A stretch of 9,671 bases of DNA, taken from Oxalobacteraceae bacterium (GTDB taxonomy: Bacteria; Pseudomonadota; Gammaproteobacteria; Burkholderiales; Burkholderiaceae_D). The first letter of the stretch is position 1. The number at the start of each line of letters is the position of its first letter. A program made the position numbers and the translations under genes. The stretch is from the NCBI GenBank assembly GCA_027485535.1, contig JAIXQV010000209.1:1-9671 (forward strand), written 5' to 3'. Of the stretch, positions 1 to 6,007 are shown in pieces. The notes below the pieces were generated by a model that saw only the letters and a program-made list of their open reading frames with translations, ran no database searches and was not told where the DNA came from.

Positions 1-719
1 ATGGCCATGGTTTCCAATTGAACGGTCGTCATGATGGCATGCAAGGCAATGCCTCAACCAATACCTCAACCAATACCGGTTTACTTGGCTATGGGTATCG
101 CGTTAATGACACCCTCAAATTAATCGCAAGCACCTCGACGGGCTTTAGTGCGCCGCCCTTGGGCTATCTTTACGGCCAGTATGGCAATCCAAGTTTACGC
201 CCGGAATTCTCGCGTTCGACTGATATCGGCGCACAGATTTCGCTATCCGAGCTTGAACTCCGTGTCACTTGGTTTAATGCCCGGATTCGGGATCAGATCG
301 AGTACTCAAATGGTTTCAAAAATATCGGTGCAGCGCGTAATGATGGCGTCGAGATCAGCGGTCAGTTCAATCTAAGCGATTGGTCGATCAGGCCAAGTCT
401 GACCTTACAAAATCCCCGAGATGCGGACACTGGGCAGCGGCTCGCTCGACGGGCAAGGGAGCTGGCAAGTTTATCCGCCGTCCGATCATCCGGTCCTTGG
501 ACATTCAATGTATCTGCAACTTACGCAGGTACGCGATTTGATGGAGATAATCAACTAGGATCGTATGTGCTTGCCGGTCTAAGTAGTAGCTACAAGCTGT
601 CGAAAGAATGGTCATTGATCTCAAGAATTGATAATCTTTTTGATGAACGCTACCAAAGTGTCTACGGCTATAACCAGCCACCCCGGACGATTTTCGCCGG
701 GGTACGTTGGCAGCAGTAA
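1..719 (+). CDS. btuB: TonB-dependent vitamin B12 receptor BtuB, C-terminal part (5' end outside window)
   Basis: Outer-membrane beta-barrel receptor that takes up cobalamin using TonB energy. The frame is open to the first base of the window (codons run from position 3), so the TTG at 18 is not a start and the plug domain and first strands lie upstream. About 238 residues are visible. Seen: a GRH loop followed by a T/N-rich stretch, then SAPPLGYLYG and YGNPSLRPE, the conserved turn of TonB-dependent receptors. Later come LARRARELASL, YAGTRFD and the closing strands IDNLFDERYQSVYGYNQPPR. This order and the spacing between motifs match E. coli BtuB (LLRRAKQQV, YLGTRYD, IANLFDKDYETVYGYQT) better than siderophore receptors. 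The protein ends VRWQQ, so the usual terminal Phe is absent. btuC follows 75 nt downstream, which supports the B12 assignment. Any cobalamin riboswitch would lie outside the window. Confidence 0.9.
   Translation, partial: GHGFQLNGRHDGMQGNASTNTSTNTGLLGYGYRVNDTLKLIASTSTGFSAPPLGYLYGQYGNPSLRPEFSRSTDIGAQISLSELELRVTWFNARIRDQIEYSNGFKNIGAARNDGVEISGQFNLSDWSIRPSLTLQNPRDADTGQRLARRARELASLSAVRSSGPWTFNVSATYAGTRFDGDNQLGSYVLAGLSSSYKLSKEWSLISRIDNLFDERYQSVYGYNQPPRTIFAGVRWQQ
52..75 (+). repeat. 12-bp perfect tandem duplication inside btuB
   Basis: CCTCAACCAATA occurs twice in direct succession (52-63 and 64-75). It keeps the frame and encodes a repeated STNT-like tetrapeptide in what should be a surface loop of the barrel, just after the GRH motif. 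The repeat is seen directly; the loop position is inferred from the E. coli BtuB motif order. Confidence 0.9.
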
Positions 720-722
720 GGC

Positions 723-738
723 GCACCGCTCTGGGTGC
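723..738 (+). other. Small hairpin in the btuB-btuC spacer
   Basis: GCACC (723-727) can pair with GGTGC (734-738) around a 6-nt loop, four bases after the btuB stop. No T-tract follows, so this is not a canonical terminator and read-through into btuC is expected. The rest of the 75-nt spacer (720-794) shows no clear promoter and no strong Shine-Dalgarno sequence. Confidence 0.3.
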
Positions 739-794
739 AACTCTGTTTAGGTAATCGGGATCGGGCCTGCGCGAGTTTCTCTACCAATCTTTAG

Positions 795-1832
795 ATGATG
801 AATATGCAGCCGCGAGATGTTCCATTGATCAAGGATACGTCCGTCTCTTTGCGCAACAACTCGCGCATGGACCGACCTTGGCTTAAGGCTTTTGCTGCGG
901 TATTGATCCTGCTTGTGATCATCTTCATTGGTTTGGCTTGTGGTCCCGCCGGATGTAATGTCGATATCTTTATGCACGAGGAGATTTTGCAGGCACGGTG
1001 GGTGAGAGTTGTCATGGCCTGTGCCATCGGCGCGCTACTTTCACTTTCTGGTGCACTGCTGCAGCTACTACTACGCAACCCTCTCGCCGATCCCTACACT
1101 TTGGGTATTTCAGGTGGTGCCGCTGTCGGTGCTTTACTGAGTAGCTTCTTTGTACCCATTGGCGTTGTCGTAGTCGGTATGCAGTTCGGATCAGTTATGG
1201 GCGCTATCGCATCGATACTGCTGTTGTTTTTAATGGCGAAGCGTCGACTATTTGCACCGCCGACCATGGTCGAGGTACCCGGCATTGGTCTGATTCTGAC
1301 GGGTGTGATGATTGCCTCGGGGTTTGGTGCAATCATCAGTTTATTGCTCGCGCTCTCGCCAGATACCGCGTTACGGGGTGCACTGTTCTGGTTGATGGGT
1401 GATCTGGACGTCGATAGCGTCAGCGGCTTGGTCTGGCTGGTACTTGTATTGGCAGGCGGCTGGTCTTTATGGCGCGCGCCACAACTCAATTTGTTGGCAC
1501 ACGGCGAGGCAACCGCACATCTGCTCGGCGTATCGGTGCCGCGATTGCGCTTGCAAGTATTGTTACTGGCATCGATCGCCACGGCAGCAGCAGTGTCATT
1601 CGCCGGTGCTATCGGCTTCATCGGATTAGTCGTGCCCCATGTTTGCCGTCTTGTTCTGGGTAATGATCAGCGACGCTTGTTACCTGCATCGATGCTATTG
1701 GGTGCCGCAGCTTTGGTGCTGGCTGATCTGGTAGCGCGAACGCTAGCGGCACCCATACAGTTGCCGGTTGGGGTAGTCAGCGCATTAATTGGCGTGCCGG
1801 TGTTTCTTTTTATCCTGTCGAGGAGAGCTTGA
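795..1832 (+). CDS. btuC: Vitamin B12 ABC transporter permease BtuC (FecCD family)
   Basis: Inner-membrane permease that forms a dimer and passes cobalamin from BtuF to the cytoplasm. At 345 aa it is slightly longer than E. coli BtuC (326), from a longer N-terminus. FecCD-family signatures are clear: SGALLQLLLRNPLADPYTLG (about 85-104), FWLMGDLD (198-205), GAIGFIGLVVPHVCRL (271-286), ADLVAR (310-315) and LPVGVVSALIGVPVF (323-337), within alternating hydrophobic segments. Arg68 and Arg71 (in RWVR, where E. coli has RLPR) and Arg315 line up with E. coli Arg56, Arg59 and Arg295, which dock BtuF. The ELPVGV motif reads QLPVGV. The start is uncertain: ATG at 795, 798, 804 or 867 are all in frame and none has a good ribosome site. 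The gene overlaps btuD by one base. A heme or siderophore permease is the alternative, less likely beside btuB. Confidence 0.92.
   Translation: MMNMQPRDVPLIKDTSVSLRNNSRMDRPWLKAFAAVLILLVIIFIGLACGPAGCNVDIFMHEEILQARWVRVVMACAIGALLSLSGALLQLLLRNPLADPYTLGISGGAAVGALLSSFFVPIGVVVVGMQFGSVMGAIASILLLFLMAKRRLFAPPTMVEVPGIGLILTGVMIASGFGAIISLLLALSPDTALRGALFWLMGDLDVDSVSGLVWLVLVLAGGWSLWRAPQLNLLAHGEATAHLLGVSVPRLRLQVLLLASIATAAAVSFAGAIGFIGLVVPHVCRLVLGNDQRRLLPASMLLGAAALVLADLVARTLAAPIQLPVGVVSALIGVPVFLFILSRRA
1821..1826 (+). promoter_or_regulatory. Ribosome binding site that fixes the btuD start
   Basis: AGGAGA lies inside the last codons of btuC, five bases before the ATG at 1832. This favours that ATG over the in-frame TTG at 1829. 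The arrangement suggests translational coupling of btuD to btuC. Confidence 0.75.
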
Positions 1833-2578
1833 TGCTAGCCCTCGAGGTCAACAATCTCAGCCTAACGCTTGGCAATCGTCGTTTGGTGACGGGCTTGAAC
1901 TGGCAGGTTCGCCAGGGTGAGTTTTGGTGCGTGCTAGGCCGTAATGGCGCTGGCAAGAGCACGCTGCTACACGCGCTGTCGGGCTTACAAAGTATCGATG
2001 ATGGCCGTGTCTTGATGATGGGCCGTTCCGTAGAAGATTTCACATTGGCCGAGTTGGCGAAGCTGCGCGGGCTGATGCCGCAGCAGATTGTTGATCGCTT
2101 CAGCGATTCTGTGGGTAATGCCGTGGCGATTGCACGAGCGCCGTGGCGGCTCGGTTCAGCTTGGCGGGATGATGATGATCGTTCGTATGTCACACCTGCG
2201 CTGGAGCGCGTCGGTATGCTCGACCGTATCGATGACGATGTGATGCATTTATCAGGAGGTGAGCGTCAGCGGGTTGCTTTCGCGGCCATGCTGGTACAGA
2301 ACCCGGCGCTGATACTGTTGGACGAGCCATGCTCACACCAGGACATAGCGCAGCAGCAGGCCATGATGCGGCTGATACAGGAGCTGGCCGTGGATCATGC
2401 AGTGATTGCCTCGTGCCACGACATCAACCTCGCGGCACGCTTTGCCAGCCATGTGCTGCTGCTAGGAGAAGAGTTCTATTACGCGGGAAGCACGCAGGAA
2501 GTGCTTAATCCTGCAGTGCTGAGTCGGGTGTATGGCTGCGAGTTTGATGATACTGCGAAGGCTATCGTCGCAGTCTGA
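1832..2578 (+). CDS. btuD: Vitamin B12 ABC transporter ATP-binding protein BtuD
   Basis: Cytoplasmic ATPase that pairs with BtuC and drives cobalamin import. From ATG 1832 it has 248 residues, close to E. coli BtuD (249). Seen in order: Walker A GRNGAGKS (36-43), Q-loop at Gln84/85 (MPQQ), ABC signature LSGGERQRV (140-148), Walker B ILLDEP (161-166), a D-loop reading SHQD (168-171) instead of the common SALD, and switch His196 in SCHDINLA. All catalytic elements are intact. The C-terminal part (GSTQEVLNPAVLSRVYG) is typical of the FecE/BtuD/HmuV group, so family placement rests on motifs and substrate on the neighbouring btuB and btuC. The ATG shares its A with the btuC stop (TGATG). The gene ends 75 nt from the convergent thioesterase gene. 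Confidence 0.92.
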   Translation: MLALEVNNLSLTLGNRRLVTGLNWQVRQGEFWCVLGRNGAGKSTLLHALSGLQSIDDGRVLMMGRSVEDFTLAELAKLRGLMPQQIVDRFSDSVGNAVAIARAPWRLGSAWRDDDDRSYVTPALERVGMLDRIDDDVMHLSGGERQRVAFAAMLVQNPALILLDEPCSHQDIAQQQAMMRLIQELAVDHAVIASCHDINLAARFASHVLLLGEEFYYAGSTQEVLNPAVLSRVYGCEFDDTAKAIVAV

Positions 2579-2653
2579 GCGCGGTACCCGAAGGCAGCTG
2601 ATGCCGACTGGGCTATCGACTACGCCAGTCAGAAAATCATCGCTCGTTACCGT
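2579..2653. other. Convergent spacer between btuD and the thioesterase gene
   Basis: The 75-nt spacer holds two adjacent small inverted repeats. One is GGCA/TGCC at 2593-2605 with a 5-nt loop. The other is GACTGG (2606-2611) with CCAGTC (2625-2630) around a 13-nt loop. Neither has a T-tract in either direction, so intrinsic termination is not supported, although two operons must end near here. Confidence 0.3.
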
Positions 2654-3067
2654 TCAGGCCTTCGGCCACAGAATCATCTGCGTGCAGCGAAATAGCGCGA
2701 TAGTCTTGCCAGCAGCCGTCACGGTCGCATCCCATACTTGGGTGGTACGTCCTCGATGCACGGGTATTGCTTCGCATTCGACGCGTCCATCTCGCGCCGT
2801 ACCAAGGTGATTGCTCTTGATCTCGATCGTCGTGAAACTTTGCGCACCTTCGGGTAAGTGCAGCATGCAACCAAAGCCACAGCAGCTATCGGCCAGCATG
2901 ATGATAGAAGCAGCATGTAAGTAGCCATTCGGCGCGAGATGGTGGGGCTTTATCTCGAAAGCAGCGGAGACGCTACCTTCGCCTGCTGCGAGCAGTTCAA
3001 ATCCGAGATGGTCGGTTAAAGTGCCTTGCGCAGCCTGCTTCATTTTTTCCAGAATGGCGGTATTCAT
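2654..3067 (-). CDS. PaaI-like hotdog-fold thioesterase
   Basis: Small 137-aa single-domain hotdog protein, expected to hydrolyse an acyl-CoA or similar thioester in the cytoplasm. Seen: HHLAPNGYLHAASIIMLADS (42-61), which occupies the place of the family's HGG...E/D active-site segment, with Asn47, Gly48, His51 and Asp60 as candidate key residues; IEIKSNHLGTAR (81-92), the central strand; and HRGRTTQVWDATV (104-116). The usual HGG is replaced by LHA, a variant I recall among PaaI-family proteins of proteobacteria. The substrate cannot be told from sequence. A good ribosome site (AAGGA, six bases upstream) fixes the ATG. It lies 29 nt behind btuF on the same strand and is probably co-transcribed. 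No link of this family to B12 is known to me. Confidence 0.8.
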   Translation of the reverse strand: MNTAILEKMKQAAQGTLTDHLGFELLAAGEGSVSAAFEIKPHHLAPNGYLHAASIIMLADSCCGFGCMLHLPEGAQSFTTIEIKSNHLGTARDGRVECEAIPVHRGRTTQVWDATVTAAGKTIALFRCTQMILWPKA

Positions 3068-3073
3068 CTTATT

Positions 3074-3078
3074 TCCTT
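3074..3078 (-). promoter_or_regulatory. Ribosome binding site of the thioesterase gene
   Basis: AAGGA on the - strand lies six bases before the ATG at 3067, in the 29-nt gap after btuF. It decides this start and allows independent initiation on a shared transcript. Confidence 0.7.
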
Positions 3079-3096
3079 GTCATGCTTGTCCGGGGA

Positions 3097-4035
3097 TTAA
3101 TTGTTTGTCTCGTTCAGCTTCTTAAAGACTTGGCCGGTGTGCTTTTCAGTGCGCTGTCGCGCTTGATCGATCTGCTCGCATAGCGCTCGGGTGGCTTCAA
3201 TCAGACGAGGACCAGCACGATTCATCATTACGCCGTCGACGGTCAACAGATTGCCGCTGGTAACCGCTTGCATGCGTTTGAAAGATCGCCATCGCTCTAA
3301 GCCTTTACCTGTCTCATCGCTCACGATGATCATGTCGGGATTCGCTGTAAGAACGGCTTCTCGGCTAATGGTCGGTACCAGTGGTTTTAGCTGACCAAAT
3401 ACATTCAGCCCACCGCACAGCCTAATCGCTTGCGAGACGATATGGGCGTCATTTAGCGTCATTAGCGGCGTTGACCAGATCTGATAGAAAACAGTCACAG
3501 GTGCGCGCCCTGCGTATTGCTGCTGAAGCGTTTGCACGTGCTGACGAAACTGTTGTGCCTGTAACCGTCCTTCATCACGTCCAGCCAGTGTGCCAATTCG
3601 CTTAAGAGAATCCGCAATCGCCTCAAAGCTGCGCGGCTCGCTCTCAAACACGGTCAAGCCGAGCTTGCGCAGACGCTCGAGTTGGCGTCGATTATTGCCG
3701 CTACCCCAAGCGACGATCAAGTCAGGCTTGAGGGAGACAATACGCTCGATATCAAGATGGCCGCTACCGCCAACCGAGGGAAGCTGCTTAGCAGCCGCGG
3801 GAAAATCACTGTACTCAGATACGCCAACGACCTGTTGACCTGCGCCTGCAGCAAACAGCAACTCAGTCGCATGAGGCGACAGACTAACGATACGCTGCGC
3901 AGGCGCCGCTAATGTCACTGCATTGCCACTATCGTCCAAGACAGAGATGGTGGCAAATACGGTAGCGGGTACTGAGATCGACATAAGCACTATCGCCGCT
4001 GCGAATAGGGAACGCAGCGATAGTCTGCTCGTCAT
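3097..4035 (-). CDS. btuF: Periplasmic cobalamin-binding protein BtuF
   Basis: Periplasmic protein that hands cobalamin to BtuCD. It is 312 aa, longer than E. coli BtuF (266) because of an extended N-terminus and a polar tail after residue 290. Residues 1-29 look like a signal peptide: Arg4 and Arg8, a hydrophobic stretch to about 22, and cleavage likely after ATVFA. Class III binding-protein motifs follow: RIVSLSPHATELLFAAGA (48-65), YSDFP (75-79), DIERIVSLKPDLIVAW (95-110) and CGGLNVF (207-213). Glu97 (in DIERIV) and Glu226 (in SREAV) line up with E. coli Glu72 and Glu202, which contact BtuC arginines. Its ATG overlaps the panC stop (ATGA), so translation is probably coupled. GAGG lies almost against the start, a poor spacing. 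The gene is separated from btuBCD and on the opposite strand. Confidence 0.9.
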   Translation of the reverse strand: MTSRLSLRSLFAAAIVLMSISVPATVFATISVLDDSGNAVTLAAPAQRIVSLSPHATELLFAAGAGQQVVGVSEYSDFPAAAKQLPSVGGSGHLDIERIVSLKPDLIVAWGSGNNRRQLERLRKLGLTVFESEPRSFEAIADSLKRIGTLAGRDEGRLQAQQFRQHVQTLQQQYAGRAPVTVFYQIWSTPLMTLNDAHIVSQAIRLCGGLNVFGQLKPLVPTISREAVLTANPDMIIVSDETGKGLERWRSFKRMQAVTSGNLLTVDGVMMNRAGPRLIEATRALCEQIDQARQRTEKHTGQVFKKLNETNN

Positions 4036-4871
4036 ACCTCGAGGTTATCGATTAGGCGCGTGGACCCGATTTTTGCGGCGGCGAGAATCACCAATGGCGC
4101 TTGAGTCGCAAGATCCCCAGCCGTTGGGGGTTGTAGATCGATGCGTTTGCGGATGGCGAAGTAATCCGGTTGCCAGCCGCGTTGTGTCAGCTGATTAATC
4201 GCGCTTTTTTCAAGCAGTGATACATCTAGATCACCGCCCCGTATCGCATCAGCGACTCGGTTCAATTCACGAAACAAGGACGGTGCCTCGCTACGCTCGC
4301 TCTCTGACAAATAGCCGTTACGCGAGGAGAGGGCGAGGCCATCTTTAGCACGGTAAGTTTCGGCGGCGATGATCTCCGTCGGCAGTGCGAACTGGCGGGC
4401 CATATTCCGAACCATCATCAGCTGCTGATAATCCTTCTTCCCGAATACAGCCACACGTGGTTGCACGCAAGAAAAAAGCTTCATCACAATCGTTGTTACG
4501 CCAGTAAAAAACCCGGGACGGAAATGCCCCTCGAGGATATTACCCAGATCATTCGGGGGCTGTATCCGAAACTCTTGAGGCTCTGGGTAGATGTCTTTTT
4601 CGGTTGGCGCGAACAGCACATACACGCCTTCTTTCTCCAGCTTCTCCACGTCAGCTGCGAAAGTGCGTGGATATTTTTCGAAGTCCTCATTGGGACCAAA
4701 CTGCAATCGATTCACAAAAATTGATGCTACGACCGGGTCGCCGTGTTTACGTGCCAGACGCATCAGCGACAAGTGACCGTCATGCAGATTACCCATGGTG
4801 GGTACAAATGCAGTGCGTAGCTGCCCTCGTAGCTGATCATGCAGTTCCGCAATCGACGAAATAATTTTCAT
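4032..4871 (-). CDS. panC: Pantothenate synthetase (pantoate-beta-alanine ligase)
   Basis: Cytoplasmic enzyme that joins pantoate and beta-alanine with ATP, through pantoyl-adenylate, giving pantothenate for coenzyme A. At 279 aa it matches the family (E. coli 283). Seen: PTMGNLHDGHLSL (24-36) with the HxGH nucleotide-binding motif, FVNRLQFGPNEDFEKYPRT (52-70), FRPGFFTGVTTIVMKLF (117-133), FGKKDYQQLMMVRNM (143-157), RAKDGLALSSRNGYLS (174-189) and the closing TRLIDN. Residue 55 is Arg where E. coli has Pro (FVNP), a change I recall as usual in betaproteobacteria. No clear ribosome site precedes the ATG. The stop overlaps btuF, and scpA ends 53 nt upstream. No panB or panD is in the window. Confidence 0.96.
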   Translation of the reverse strand: MKIISSIAELHDQLRGQLRTAFVPTMGNLHDGHLSLMRLARKHGDPVVASIFVNRLQFGPNEDFEKYPRTFAADVEKLEKEGVYVLFAPTEKDIYPEPQEFRIQPPNDLGNILEGHFRPGFFTGVTTIVMKLFSCVQPRVAVFGKKDYQQLMMVRNMARQFALPTEIIAAETYRAKDGLALSSRNGYLSESERSEAPSLFRELNRVADAIRGGDLDVSLLEKSAINQLTQRGWQPDYFAIRKRIDLQPPTAGDLATQAPLVILAAAKIGSTRLIDNLEV

Positions 4872-4924
4872 CGTGACATTAAGAGATAGGTACGGATCGC
4901 GCCGATAAAGCCGGCCGGGTAGTG

Positions 4925-5752
4925 TTAGTTGGGAGCGTAAGAAAGGCGCACGTAGATGGGTGCGAACGCCTCGGCCTGCGTTATCTCGATCAGAGTTTCT
5001 TTCGCTAGTTCGAGCAGGGCGATAAAATTGACGATAACGACCGGTACACCACGCGAGGTTTCAAATAAATCCTGAAACTCGATGAATTTTGCGTTTTGCA
5101 GTCTGCGCAAGATTTGCGTCATGTGCTCGCGCACGGAGAGTTCCTCGCGCGTGATGGTATGTTTCTCGGTCAGCTTGGCGCGGCGCAAGAGGTCGTTCCA
5201 AGCCGCTTGCAGATCAGCGATGTCGACATCGGGGAAGCGCGTTACCACGGTCTGATCGATATACACCTGGGTGCGAACAAAGTCGCGTCCAACCTGTGGC
5301 AGGGTATCAAGCTGAAACGCTGCTAATTTTATCTGCTCATACTCGAGCAGACGACGTACCAACTCCGCGCGTGGGTCGAGCAGTTCCTCTTCGCCCTCGA
5401 CCTTTTTGGCGGGCAGTAGCATGCGTGACTTGATCTCAATTAGCATCGCGGCCATTAGCAGATAGTCGGCTGCTAATTCGAGGTTACGTTTGCGTATCTG
5501 CTCGATGTACTCAAGATACTGCAGGGTGACCGCTGCCAGCGGAATATCCAGAATATTGAAGTTCTGCTTGCGGATCAGGTAGAGCAACAGGTCAAGCGGC
5601 CCTTCGAAAGCCTCGAGAAATACCTCGAGCGCGTCGGGCGGGATGTAAAGATCATTCGGTAATTTGAAGAGTGGCTCGCCGTACAGCTTGGCAAATGCGA
5701 CGCCATCAATCACTTCCTGTGAGTCGTTGCTGAGCTCGGTTGTGGTTTCCAC
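4925..5752 (-). CDS. scpA: Segregation and condensation protein A
   Basis: ScpA is the kleisin subunit that bridges the SMC head domains and, with ScpB, builds the chromosome condensin. The 275-aa protein shows the family marks in order: an N-terminal extension, then FEGPLDLLLYLIRKQNFNI (49-67), the SMC-binding helical region; LLMAAMLIEIKSRMLLP (98-114); DPRAELVRRLLEYEQIK (126-142); and a C-terminal winged-helix segment with FIALLELAKETLIEI (about 243-257). The start is GTG at 5752, supported by TAAGG seven bases upstream, which overlaps the stop of the preceding small gene. Neither scpB nor smc is in the window. The gene lies between the DUF3460-type gene (9 nt) and panC (53 nt), an order I recall from betaproteobacteria. 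Confidence 0.94.
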   Translation of the reverse strand: METTTELSNDSQEVIDGVAFAKLYGEPLFKLPNDLYIPPDALEVFLEAFEGPLDLLLYLIRKQNFNILDIPLAAVTLQYLEYIEQIRKRNLELAADYLLMAAMLIEIKSRMLLPAKKVEGEEELLDPRAELVRRLLEYEQIKLAAFQLDTLPQVGRDFVRTQVYIDQTVVTRFPDVDIADLQAAWNDLLRRAKLTEKHTITREELSVREHMTQILRRLQNAKFIEFQDLFETSRGVPVVIVNFIALLELAKETLIEITQAEAFAPIYVRLSYAPN

Positions 5753-5759
5753 GTACAGG

Positions 5760-5764
5760 CCTTA
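5760..5764 (-). promoter_or_regulatory. Ribosome binding site that decides the GTG start of scpA
   Basis: TAAGG on the - strand contains the TAA stop of the upstream small gene and sits seven bases before the GTG at 5752. Ribosomes finishing the small gene would stop on the scpA initiation region, so coupling is likely. Confidence 0.65.
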
Positions 5765-5968
5765 TTCGCTTTGGTAAACGTAGGCCTTTTGCTTGACCCG
5801 TGACTCCTGGACGCGGCGCATCTCTTCCAGATCGATTTTTTGCTTGTCCCACAGACGGGCGCGGCCCGACTGCTGCTCGGCTTCGAGCGTCGGATTGGTC
5901 TGCTTCAACTCGCTGATGAAACGAGTGATTTCGGAAACATAGGACGCTTGCTTGTTAAACAGGGGCAT
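5762..5968 (-). CDS. DUF3460-family small protein of unknown function
   Basis: A 68-aa, highly charged, soluble-looking protein with no signal peptide or membrane segment. Seen: an N-terminal SYVSEITRFISELKQ segment, then ETNP-like polar residues, a central GRARLWDK, a charged helix (residues about 43-57, DLEEMRRVQESRVKQ) and a terminal AYVYQ. This layout, including WDK and the final AYVYQ, matches what I recall of the DUF3460 family, which is found mainly in betaproteobacteria. No function is established. It starts 39 nt after metG and ends 9 nt before scpA, and its stop codon forms part of the scpA ribosome site. Position and codon use look like those of its neighbours, so it is a real gene. 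Confidence 0.8.
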   Translation of the reverse strand: MPLFNKQASYVSEITRFISELKQTNPTLEAEQQSGRARLWDKQKIDLEEMRRVQESRVKQKAYVYQSE

Positions 5969-6007
5969 GGCGGGCTTCAGGAATCTGCAAGAGGCCGTAT
6001 TTTACTC

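Noticed and set aside
18..20. TTG as the start of a complete 233-aa gene
   Set aside because: The frame is open upstream to the window edge and the protein begins in the middle of a BtuB barrel, so the gene is cut by the window.
1094..1621. Open frame of 175 codons on the strand opposite btuC
   Set aside because: It lies wholly antisense to a clear membrane-protein gene, has a Pro/Ser/Thr/Asn-rich composition typical of shadow frames and shows no domain.
1829..1831. TTG as the btuD start
   Set aside because: The ATG at 1832 is better spaced from AGGAGA (1821-1826) and gives the usual BtuD N-terminus.
2593..2630. Bidirectional terminator between btuD and the thioesterase gene
   Set aside because: The inverted repeats are short and no T-tract follows in either direction.
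4868..4879. Three-codon upstream frame (ATG TCA CGA TGA, - strand) whose stop overlaps the panC start
   Set aside because: It has no ribosome site and is so short that chance is the simplest explanation.
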